Assembly: GCF_000764305.2 (NCBI RefSeq)
Contig: NW_025934720.1
Location: 868,001-932,000, forward strand
Source of the DNA: Hyalella azteca
Taxonomy: Eukaryota; Arthropoda; Malacostraca; Amphipoda; Hyalellidae
DNA: 64,000 bases
Direction of reading: 5' to 3'
Within the stretch, counting starts at the first letter, position 1. Every line of letters begins with the position of its first letter. The notes beneath the pieces were generated by a model. The model had not been told where the DNA came from and made no database searches. It was given only the letters and a program-made list of their open reading frames with translations. The position numbers and the translations under genes were made by a program. Positions 20,288 through 31,605 of the stretch are shown piece by piece.

Positions 20288-22212
20288 TGTCTTATAGGTT
20301 AATATCGTTAAATAACATGAGATGACGCGAAATGCAGCGATTCAATCAGTGTAATCTACAAATTCAAGCCTATGTATCCTTGGGGCTTAACCCAAAATGA
20401 GGAGCTTGAGAGGAAAGTTGAACGCATAATTGTGATACTTTTGCACTTAAAATCATTTAATGTACGCATAGGCTACTCGTACTTGTACTTCCGATTTTGA
20501 TCTTAGATCAGCTAAAGGAAAATTGATCGTGGAGGCTAACTTTTTTAAAGTAACAGGTAACAGGTAGTTCGTGAAATTTCATTGAGCTCTTGCCCGAATG
20601 AATTATCGAGGCACCGCGTTAATTACAAATTAAGTTCTGCCAATCGAAATTGTTTCAAAGACTGCCAAATCATCAGTTCAAAAAACTTAAAATACAGATA
20701 TATTAAATAATAATCAATCATTCATTCAATCTTTTCAAATTTTGGAATTGATGACGGAGCTTTTCGCGAAAACTCTTTGCTGAAGATACAGAAATATATT
20801 CGTTATATTGTTGATTAACTTGCGATTGTGAAACTGCGATGAGCAAACTAAATATACAAGTGGAGGAAAAGTGATTTGACGGTGCCGCTAGTATTGGCCA
20901 CATGACCACTTGCAATATTCGGTTTGGTTAATTTGCAGCTGTTTTAACCCTCTCAAAAAAACATAAAAATTAAGTAATATAATAATGACCTAGTTAAATT
21001 ATGATCTTACAGTTGAACCTGAGTTGGCTCTTAGGGTGTCATTCTTGGGACAATACGAGTTGGGTATAGTGTAATTAATGTAATGCGTTTTGTTTCATGT
21101 ATGTATGATAAATTGCCTATTGGGTAGTTTAATTATTACGATATAATTTTCCACGAACCACTCTACCCATTCTGCTCTGAACACAGAACGTTTCGATGGT
21201 TTCTGTAATTCAGATATTTGTTAGTGTTTTCTTTTCACAAGTTCATTCTCTTACCAGTGCAGGCGTATTACGAATGGTTGTGTGCAGGTTTGTTTATTTC
21301 TATCTTTCTGGATTGTGTAGCTATACGGAGATCTATACAGTAGCTCATCTCCTGAGTTCGTCGAGGAAATGACGAGCCAAAGATAATGCCATGATGGATG
21401 GGTCTCTAGTGACAGACTCTGATGAAATCTTCTAGCCTCTCATCCATCATTGTTAGATTCAACGCCGATAGATATACGATAAAAAAAAACTTATAAAAAA
21501 ATGATAGACACTCTGACAATTTTCGGTCACAGATTTCGAAGTGGAACTTGCAGTATTTTTGCAGTTGATTTGATGTAATACTGGCGTCGGGCGAATTAAT
21601 CTTGTTCGTTCTGATTGATGCTTAATTATTGTATCAATATTTATTAATTATTTTATTAATAATAATTATTTTTATTAATAATTATTTTCACCACTTTCAT
21701 CAAATGTCTGATTTCTTCATATACTTTAAGACTGTAACTGTTCGTTGTTGTTTTTAATCGTAGAAACTGCAAAAAATGAAGAGAATAGGAATTTCTTTCG
21801 AAGCAATACGAATTAAATGTCTTAATAAATTCACTCATTAAGTTGAACCTAGTTATAATGAATTCTCTCATTAACTTGATCGCAGTAAAAAATATTAGCT
21901 TCGATGGATGAAAGTTTAGTTCCATATATCATTTTCACCGAAAAGCTGTTTCATGAATATTTTCAGAACTCATCAAAAATTCAGGAAATACAGTTGGTTA
22001 AACGTCACTAATTCGGAATTCATTTTTTACCCTACTGAAAGCAACATATTACTGTTACCTCCTATAATTATTAATATTATTACAATCAATCTATTAATAA
22101 TTTTTACACATATAACTATCAAATGACGTAATTATGGTGTCAGCCTATGAATATTTACGTTTGACTGGTTTCAATATCATGACGCATACAACCTGCCTGA
22201 TGCTTCCAACTG
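20288..22212. other. Non-coding spacer between the two dispersed repeat copies
   Basis: AT-rich sequence. The minus-strand frame 21656-21925 lies in a TTATTAATAA-rich tract and has low-complexity composition, so it is not called. Nothing else is visible. Confidence 0.5.
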
Positions 22213-22404
22213 GATGCGCCAGAAATACCTAATGTAAAAGAAGAAAGCTGGAAAATTTGCAAGTTCTTATATATTCTATCTTGAGAAGCACACGCTGCTC
22301 GGCTGACGATAATTATTTAATGATAAAAAACAAGTTGAACTGAAAACAAGTTGAAAACTGTTCACGAGTTTATTATTTAATTCGTATACCTAATTAAAAT
22401 TGAG
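22213..22404. repeat. Dispersed repeat, copy 2 (about 192 bp)
   Basis: Same orientation as the copy at 20112-20287, roughly 80% similar by eye, with an insertion caused by a short ACAAGTTGAA duplication (CAAGTTGAACTGAAAA). Both copies follow an AACCTGC motif upstream. It is probably a short interspersed or MITE-like family. Confidence 0.65.
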
Positions 22405-23640
22405 GACGGCCGCTCCACAGAACAAATCTCCGTTATAATTCGCCCTCCTCGATGGCAGCAACAAACTGCATCACGAGCCGCGCGTTTTTAGCTCGCGTCG
22501 CAAAATTGTTGGAGGCGACACAATTCCTTCCTTTGCAATTGTGATGAAGAATCTGTCTTGTCGCCTTGTAGGGTTGTACAAGAATTTGATGTTATATATG
22601 ACGTCCACACCCGCAGTCAGCTTTCTAATTGATAAAGGCTGATGTTATCACAAATTAGTTGTTATAATTAATCACCAGAAATTTAGATATTTCAGTTATA
22701 TCAATTGAGCGACTTTATTCGGTCATCTATCATATAATATTAATACTTAATATCATTTTGACAAATTTCAGCTGCGGGAAAATTAAAGTTACTGTCATTT
22801 AATACTCAATTCAAATACTCGGTCTTCTGGAGTATTTCAAGCTATGCAATACGCAACAAATGCTCAGTTTTTAGAGTTAGATGATTTTTGCTACTATTAC
22901 TTTAAATTGAAAGTAACTATAAGTAAATATTTATAATATAGAAGAAAAGTCATCGATATTTATACCTAGCTTCATATGTGTTAGAATTTTGTTTCATTGT
23001 TTGAATTGAAAAGCATCCCGTGAGATCTTTCTGCTTATGACAGTTTGTTTTCACACAAGCGGGCACATGTGGCGCCATCGCATTGCACTTGCATGTGCAG
23101 GCCGGGCTGCTCGCCAGATCAATTTCGGAGTTTAATTATTAAGAATTATTTGCTATCGTGCAGTTGCTACTAGGGAATTAAATAACTAATAATATTTTAT
23201 TCATGCTTTGATCTCTTAATTGATGCTCGAACAGATTTCCTGACAAATAGTACGGTCAACGCGTGTTCATTGGCAATCATTTTACGTGTTGGAATAAATT
23301 ATATAAATAATAAATTGCATTCTGCCTTCGATTGCGTTGAAGTGTGAACGATGGACATTCTCGTATTGAAGTTTACTTGAACCGCTTTAGTTCTTTACTT
23401 CTACTTCTAATTTACAAAATACCTGCTCAGTTATAGGGAAACTGCTAACCTTACAAAGGCATTTGCGTAACTGGAAACTATTCATAAAAACCTAGGTGAA
23501 AAATCTGTACAACATATTTACTCCCCAAACAAAGTCGTCCTTTATTCAATATAGATTGATATTTGTTGCACCAGCTATTTTCTGAAATGGCATGTGAATG
23601 TTAAATAAACAGACTAACAATTTTTTTGCTGGTGTTTTAG
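22405..23640. other. Non-coding stretch, nothing recognised
   Basis: A GC-richer patch at 22405-22620 and another at 23040-23110 interrupt AT-rich DNA. No coherent frame or RNA structure was identified. Confidence 0.45.
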
Positions 23641-24315
23641 TTACCGTCAAGGGATTTACGATCGAATTAGTCTCTCTAGGCTACTATTCAAGATACCTAC
23701 TGTCAAGAGATTTAAGATCGAATTCCACTCACTGGACTTATATTAAAGTTAGTGTAAAGAATTTAAATCAAATTTGGTTCAAAGACTCTAATTTTAGTTA
23801 CCGTCAAGGGATTTACGATCGAATTCGTCTCTCTAGGCTGCTTTTAAAATATCTATTGTCAAGAGATTTAAGATCGAATTCTACTCACTAGACTTATATT
23901 AAAGTTAGTGTAGGGGATTTAAATCTAATTTAGTTTAAAGACTCTAATTTAAGTTACCGTTAAGGGATTTACGATCGAATTCGTCTCTCTAGGCTGCTTT
24001 TAAAATATCTATTGTCAAGAGATTTAAGATCGAATTTAACTCTCTAGACTCATATTAAAGTTAGTGTAAGGAATTTAAATCAAAGTTGGTTCAAAGACTC
24101 TAATTTTAGTTACCGTCAAGGGATTTACGATCGAATTTGTCTCTCTAGGCTCCCTTTAAAATATCTATAGTCAAGAGATTTAAGATCGAATTCTACTCAC
24201 TAAACTTCTTTTAAAGTTAGTATAGGGGATTTAAATCTAATTTAGTTTAAAGACTCTAATTTAAGTTACCGTCAACGGATTTACGATCGAATTCGTCTCT
24301 CTATGCTGCTATTTA
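23641..24315. repeat. 156-bp satellite array built from about 52-bp monomers
   Basis: Units start (TTACCGT) at 23641, 23798, 23954, 24110 and 24266, a period of 157 then 156 bp, for about 4.3 copies. Inside each unit a motif recurs three times in diverged form: GTCAAGGGATTTACGATCG, GTCAAGAGATTTAAGATCG and GTGTA(A/G)(A/G)GGATTTAAATC-like. They are spaced about 50-56 bp apart, so the 156-bp unit is a trimer of a roughly 52-bp ancestor. The open frame at 23598-23891 is a by-product (156 is divisible by three). Confidence 0.8.
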
Positions 24316-26268
24316 ATTCTTTACAAGAACTGCGCTCTGGCGTCTGGTGTATTGGCGTTGTGGGGGCCGGCGCAGCGCTTCATCTTGCTTGTGTCAGCCT
24401 ATAGGCCATTTTTCGCCTTTATCGGCTTTTTTGGCATTAAAGTGGACGTCTGTGCATAGCTACACAAAGGAAACGGTCCCTAAGTTTGATCTAAGGTCAC
24501 TTATTTTCGAGGCACGTCACCGAATGGTTTTATCGCGAGGATGCTTCCTCAGGGATTTCGCGCGCTGCACATTTCCAGAACCTTATTTTTTGGAGACAGC
24601 AAAAAGTAAATGTGAACTGTGGTAATGATAATGGTAATTTAGTGACAGCATTGGTAAATGATCTGGCAATTTTTTCAAATTTCGATTACCCTGCGAAGCT
24701 CCAGAAAATTCATTGAACGGTTACTGTTAAACGGTTATTCCTGCAATTATTGGTCTATTAAATTTGTAAAAATTTTTGTCCCTAATTATTTGTTCCGTGA
24801 AGTCTCCGGAAAAATTGCTCAAAACACGAAACTTTACTGGAAGATCCAGGTGCCTCTGCAAATTTATCTACTGAAGGCCGTTACGGTTTCTTAATTAACC
24901 TGAAACCACAGCGTGCCACTATACTATACTTTGCATAGAACTAAAAACAAAAAAAGTGACGTTTCTTAAACTCAAATATTCATATTTAACCTCATTCATA
25001 CTTAGATTATTGATCCATTCTCGATTTTTCTTTCCATACATTTTCAGAGATGGTAAATATATTCTTTTAGTAATTTTCTAATTATTTTCACCTTATATTT
25101 TGTTTGAACAAAAATTTGTTCCGTTTCAATTATATCACGCTCTACGAACTCCATAACTGTAATCCCCGTTGCAAAACCCGCGACCAACTAAAGTTTTCAA
25201 GGTCCCGCTTGTATTCTTACTTCAAGGATTAAGGTTCGAGGTTATTTCAACACACGTTAAAATTTCAAGCTTGTGTGTAAATTAAAATTGTTTCATGGTT
25301 TCTCGCCTCTTCCGACCATAATTTTGCCCGGGGCGTCACTTTTTATGCCTGCAGTTAATTAGGCCGCTAAGTTCGTTATAGTAGCGCGCTGCCTTGGGCG
25401 CTCCTGGTACAGTAGCCGCCCAACGCTGAGAAACTCGGGCTAACATAGCCTAACTTTTTTCCGCTAGAATATTTCTTTATACTGGTAGAAATAACAGTGT
25501 ACACGGTGGATTAATCATGCTCCTAAATGGTTAAGCTTTCTGTTATAACGATAGATACAAAATGAATGGGATGTGTCTGTGTGTGTAGCTTCTGTTCCGC
25601 GTAGTTTGGTTGTAGTTTGCGATTGTTTTTTGAGTAATAAGCAACAATTCAAAAGCTACAACCGGATCTGTGGTTATAACTTGAAAAATTTTATGCAAGT
25701 TGTAAGCGCAAACAATACAACATACATTTCTTTGAAGGAAATATTTTGAGCGCTCCGATATGGCGGTTCAGAAGAGTTTGGATCCAAACATCTACAATTT
25801 GTAGGAATCCTAGTTTGATCTAAATTCATCTCTTTAGTGATACCTCTTTTTTGGAGCAGATAAAAGCAAAAATCGCGCGTTTTCCTATGAGCAGATGTGT
25901 TTGATAGCCAAACTGTGGATCTTCTTTATATTAGTGTTTACTAGTTGATACCAAGTTGTTATCAGAAAGAGACTAATGCGACAGAGTCAGCTTTATGAAA
26001 TTAATTATTCATAGATTACAAGTAAGAATTTTGAATTCATTGTAAATTTATGCAGCTCATAATCGAGTCAATTGCAGTGTGTGTATGCTTGTCGCCTCGG
26101 GTGCCCGAGTTCTAGCAATCAAATTTCCAAGGCTTACAAAAAACATATTCTTATACGTATGCGTACTGAGTGATTGTTGATGTTACCTTGCAGATGTCTT
26201 GTGTACATTCATCATATTTATTTTTTTATAAAGTAAGTAACCAATGACAAATAAATCACTTAAAACAA

Positions 26269-26493
26269 ATGCAGCAGATATTGCGTACAGTTTTGAAAAC
26301 TATTGCGATAACAAATGTTCTATTCACATTGGAAATGTTGATGGCAATAACCGTGAGCCTCATTAGCCGCTGCGAGCTGGTGTCAGCTGCTCATTATCAA
26401 CGAGCGAGCAATAGAATAACGAAGATATTAACGGGAGATATCAGCAAGAGCCAAGAAAAACCTGCGCGATCTATTATTTTGATTTTTAAATAA
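26269..26493 (+). CDS. Weak candidate small secreted or membrane peptide (74 aa)
   Basis: From an ATG, the frame has an amphipathic N-terminus and a hydrophobic run (LEMLMAITVSLIS) followed by a polar, basic tail. AATAAA overlaps the stop codon (about 26490). No domain is recognised and the composition is compatible with chance. Confidence 0.12.
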   Translation: MQQILRTVLKTIAITNVLFTLEMLMAITVSLISRCELVSAAHYQRASNRITKILTGDISKSQEKPARSIILIFK

Positions 26494-27477
26494 AATAATG
26501 ATTTATTTAGGTCCAGTAAACTGGAAAATTATTCAGATTAGGTAACTAATGGGACCCGCGTGCCGTAGTTTCTGTGTGTAACCGATAGATGAACTAAATT
26601 TATCTGGTGTTTTTAGAAGTATCAACCTCGGAGAAATAATTAAATTACGCATTGGAGAACAACAAAAAATCCACGGCTTAATTTTTGGACATTATAGGGA
26701 ATGCGAATTTATTGTTCTTCAAATCTCTCGCCTCTTGATGGAAGACAGCCTTAGGTGGGAATGTTAGACAGATTTCAAGAGCTTTTTATACGTTAGGGCA
26801 CGATTCCGTGCGTCACTATCGGGAGAACTCGATCAGTGATACAGACTACAAATAAGCATGCAAATAAAACATAATCCAATGGAAAACCAATTGTGTCTGA
26901 AGCTGAACTTTAATCAATTTTAAATTAATGGCGAGAATCTTGGTGTTTTTCTTTTTTTATCAAGACTTTGATCACATCATTTAGCTCAATAGAAATGCCA
27001 TAGGCTTGAATTGCTGCCGTTTCTAGCTATGCTATAGGCCGATAATTATACGGTCTTGATTATCCCTTCATTGCGCTAATGCACTGAAGATGGAGGCTAC
27101 ATTTGCACCGTTCATCTTGTGAGGCAGCGCGCAATTGTCCGATGGATACTGTTGTTTGGTCCCGGTTTGGGTGGCTATACGAGCTTTGCAATACAAATGT
27201 TCGCTGCCTTCATGATGTTTACATAAATTCGGGTTATGCTAATTGTATTTGTTTTAAATGAATAAGTATCCCTAAGGACGTTGGATAATTTTTAGCGAAA
27301 GGTGGCAACGTTAAATTCAATGATCGCCCTGAGAGTGATCAGTTCATTGAGTAATATTTTTCAGATGCTAACATGAAATTTTCATTATTGATGCAATTCA
27401 TTGAATTAATTGATAATTTTATATTAATTAGAGAAGTGTCTTAAGCACTTCAAAATATTTAAATCACCATCTGATTC

Positions 27478-27756
27478 ATGGTTAACAATTGTTGTCGACC
27501 GTTACTTCTCCTCAATTACGGTCAATTGTTTCTTGCTTTACCCTACACGTTCCATAAAAGGCACCCGCTTCAAATTGGTTGTTTTCACAACTCGTCCAAT
27601 ATTCGCTGCGATATTCGCGATGCAAATAAATCCTATCTTTGCACCAAACGCCTCAGGTTTCGAATGAAGCCTTGCAAGTGCGTTCTGCTGAGATCAACTC
27701 TGAAGTTCTCCTGTATCTATTGCCGAACAACTTGCGCTGAAAAATTGAGTTCTTAA
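27478..27756 (+). CDS. Weak candidate cysteine-rich peptide (92 aa)
   Basis: An ATG frame with a hydrophobic segment (residues 8-25) and ten cysteines, eight of them after residue 33 in a C-x7-C-x10-C-x11-C-x-C-x9-C-x2-C-x3-C order. That is an unusually high cysteine count for random AT-rich DNA. No TATA box, polyadenylation signal or known family is visible nearby, so chance is still the leading explanation. Confidence 0.15.
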   Translation: MVNNCCRPLLLLNYGQLFLALPYTFHKRHPLQIGCFHNSSNIRCDIRDANKSYLCTKRLRFRMKPCKCVLLRSTLKFSCIYCRTTCAEKLSS

Positions 27757-30656
27757 TATCTGCAATATCCTGCAGCGAAGGCTTTCCTTCCTTCAGAACG
27801 TGGGTTTTATTGCATAGCGTATTTGGAGGTGCACTCTGCCGACCTCTCTTAAAAGTTTTAACAGAGAAACGCTAGACGACGCTACGTATTTCTGGGCTGG
27901 AAATCCCTAGGATATTGCACAATTTGATCTCTTACCCGAAAAAATTCGATAATATCTGCGTTAATATAATTTTTTATTGGATCTCTTCTTAGAAATGAAC
28001 TAAACTGATAAATGTATCGTTTCTTTGTGATTTAGGGTAGATTTATATTCAATAAATTTTGGTAAATGAATAAATTGTTTAATATATCTGCTGTTGATCA
28101 GCCATAATATAGGTTCTACGCTTTCAAAATGCTGCTTAAAATTTAGGAATGTATCCATTAGTTTTTCATTAACTTTATTCATGAACGGTTTTATAATGAT
28201 TCAATTCTATATTCGCAGCAGTGCAATAATCATGCAATAGTTTGGACGAAAGAAATTATGGTGCCAACGGATATTGAATCAATGATGCTGGATGTTAATC
28301 AATGATGTTAGTATGTGCGGTGCAGTCCGAGTGTTTCCCTCGTTCAAAGCATCTCAAACTTCTCTATGGGGTTGTTCTAGTTTACTTAGTTCAGGCTCAC
28401 TGTTGTTCAAATTAAGACCTGGCATAGAAAAGCAGTACATATAAAATCTTAAAGAAATTGAACTATCGGACGAAATTTTTCTTTACCGAAAAGCAATTTC
28501 TATAAGGTTAAAAAGTTTCAACATATTACGATGAGTTTCGTAAAATATATATCATACTGACAAATGATTGTGGCATTTATTCCTCTTATTATAGGTTTCA
28601 TCTGTATAGGAAAGAAATGCTGCAAATTATGCGAAAAACTTTTTGAAAATGCTTCTGTTGACTCCGATTGTGCGTGATTCCATTGATCGTTTTTCGCAAT
28701 TTCTTCGAATCGTTCTCTGCGTTTCCCTTTTAGAATTTTTCTATAAAAAATGGGATTCGGGGCGCGTTCCTAAATTTCGGCCATACAGGCAATAAACGCG
28801 TCGGGAGGAGCTCATAATGACCTCAATTCTGCCTGTCAACTGAGCTCTTAATTGAAATGAAGCGTCGAAGCTGCAACTATAAATTAAGCTGAACGCAATT
28901 AACAGTCTACAATATACGCGCGCTACTGCACTCCTCTCTGCGCAGAACTCTCATATCCCGACCCGTGGGTGTCCAATGAGCGGCAACGTATCATCGATAA
29001 ATGTTAGTAAATATAGTTATTTCCTGTTGATTACTCATTTTGAGCATTATCGACGGATAATTCATCGTCACTCTGGTTAATTGTCTACGCCTGTCCAGGG
29101 TTAAATTCACGAGTGTTATTCCTTTCATTCGCGCATTGATACGATTTTTTTTTAAATCATGTTGCACTGGAAATTTGTGTTTGTTGTAATTTCTCTTATT
29201 TTTTGTGCTTCCATCGCATCGAATTGATTCTCTGTTCAGAGAAATATTTATATTTCTGTGCCAATTATAGCTGTATGTGGATAGTTAAGCTTTCGGTTAA
29301 TTTATCTGTAACTTTAGAGGCTTCTTTCGGACAAGAGAGTAATCTGGAAATTCTAAATAAATTACTCCTGAAATGCGATTGCGTGGGATTGAAACGTGGA
29401 TTCTTTTGATTAAGAAATATTGAATATGAATTGTTTTATTAATAAATCGCTAACACCCATAATAATAACGATTGCGACCTCATACGTATTTAAGTGCTCT
29501 TAGGTTTCCTTACATGTTTTAAATCTAAAGGTTAATTACGAGGTCCCTTTTGGCTGAATTTAACTGCACGGATATTGGTTTTATCACAAATTATCCATGA
29601 AGTCAATGAATCATCAAAAATATTTATTTTTCTTTTTAGCAGTCACACATTTTTTCCTTTATTTTTTACGGAAAAATGAAATGTCAGAGAGTTGTTTTTT
29701 AGTTGTTGCAAGGAATTACATGGTTTTTGGAATCGTTGGGATCGATTTCAAGGACCAAGCAAATGTCTGTGTTTGGGTAGATGATCGCTCTGAAAGTCAC
29801 TCAAATTTTTGGTGGGTTCTTGCTGGCTTCTAATAACTCTCTGAGGAGCGCCAGCATGCCTGAAAAAGCGTGGACTTTTTCTTGTCGTCTCGTGGGTGTT
29901 TTGTCCAATTTTGAGTTGAGCCGAGCGAAAGAGCTGTCATTAACTGACTGCCATTCGTCGGCGAGAAAAATTGCCTCTTCGTTACAACGACCGCTCTGAG
30001 GACGCGCTAAATAGACTCTGTTGAAATTATCCTTGTAGGCTGCAGCAAGGCTTCACTTCAGGAAGCGCTCAATTAGTTCATAACGAATTACTCAGAGTTT
30101 TTTTTTATTTCATTTGCTCTAAGGCCATGCGATATTTTGCGTTAGCTTAATGTGAAGTATAAATAATTGATAGAATTAAATCTTGTATTTCTTTGAAAAT
30201 GGTTCATACCGTGGACAAAGCCATCGTCCCGTCGTAATTTCGTATTCGCTAACAAATTATCCTGGATTACGCAATACTTGGATCAAATTATCTACTCGAT
30301 CTTTGTTGTTCATGTTTAACGCTCCCGCCTACGTACTCGGAGCTGAAACTTATGATATCGTCTTTGCTATCATTTTGTTTTGAAATGATGTGTCTTCTAT
30401 TCGTATCACATTTGGAATCTCAAAGCCGGATGGCAAATTATCAAAATTTATTTCTTGATATTTTAAAAATTAGTCGAAGCAATGTTTCACTTATGAATCG
30501 ATTATAACCAATATAAATATGGCATTTTAAGACGACCACGTCTGATCAGCAGGCTCGCTCTATACTGCATCTCGTCGCCCCAATTATTGGGAAGTTGTAA
30601 CCCGTCCGTCAACTTGCGACGGTCGCCTTGCAAATGACTGCTCATCATGATAGGGT

Positions 30657-31605
30657 TAATTGCTTCACTATAGCTTCATTCTAGTCGTAATTGCTTCACG
30701 ATAGCTTCATTCTAGTCTTAATTGCTTCACGATAGCTTCAGTCTAGTCTTAATTGCTTCACGATAGCTTCAGTCTAGTCTTAATTGCTTCACGATAGCTT
30801 CACTCTAGTCTTAATTGCTTCACGATAGCTTCACTCTAGTCTTAATTGCTTCACGATAGCTTCACTCTAGTCTTAATTGCTTCACGATAGTTTCAGTCTA
30901 GTCTTAATTGCTTCACGATAGCTTCACTCTAGTCTTAATTGCTTCACGATAGCTTCACTCTAGTCTTAATTGCTTCACGATAGCTTCACTCTAGTCTTAA
31001 TTGCTTCACGATAGTTTCAGTCTAGTTTTAATTGCTTCACGATAGCTTCACTATAGTATTCATTTGTTCACGATAGCTTCACTCTAGTCGTAATTGCTTC
31101 ACGACAGTTTCAGTCTAGTCTTAATTGCTTCACGATAGTTTCAGTCTAGTCTTGATTGCTTCACGATAGCTTCCCTCTGGTCTTAATTGCTTAACGATAG
31201 CTTCACTCTAGTCATAATTGCTTCACGATAGCTTCAATCCAGTCGTAATTGCTTAACGTTAGCTTCACTCTAGTCTTAATTGCTTCAATATAGCTTCACT
31301 CTAGTCATAATTGCTTAACAATAGCTTCACTCGAGTCATAATTGCTTAACAATAGCTTCACTCAAGTCATAATTGCTTAACGATAGCTTCACTCCAGTCA
31401 TAATTGTTTAACGATAGCTTCACTCCAGTCATAATTGCTTAACGTTAACTTCACTCTAGTCTTAATTGCTTAACGATAGCTTTCCTCTAGTCTTTATTGC
31501 TTCACGCTAGGTTCACTGTAATCTTTCCTGCTTCATTTTAACTTCACCCTAATCTCTATTGTGTCTTGTTTGCTTCACTTCAGTTTTTATTCACTCCACG
31601 ATAGC
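30657..31605. repeat. 31-bp minisatellite, about 30 copies
   Basis: The unit contains two related 11-mers, GCTTCACGATA and GCTTCACTCTA, then GTCTTAATT. The 31-bp monomer therefore seems to come from an internal 11-bp duplication plus a 9-bp spacer. Register is kept from TGCTTC at 30661 onward. The proximal half has TTCACG and the distal half (about 31190-31480) mostly TTAACG or TTAACA, so two subfamilies occupy separate blocks. The last units (31500-31605) decay. There are no spacers, so it is not a CRISPR array. Confidence 0.9.

Larger units (their letters stand above)
24316..30656. other. 6-kb stretch with only weak ORF candidates
   Basis: Mostly AT-rich. Frames at 24347-24625 and 24658-24894 lack domains. 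Two short ATG frames with a hydrophobic start (26269-26493 and 27478-27756) are listed separately. GC-richer patches at 25150-25440 and 28790-29000 show no frame. No tandem array or transposon ends were seen. Confidence 0.4.

Noticed and set aside
30657..31605. CRISPR-like array with 31-bp repeats
   Set aside because: The repeats are directly contiguous with no unique spacers, and the window is eukaryotic. It is a minisatellite. The same applies to the 28-bp and 40-bp arrays.
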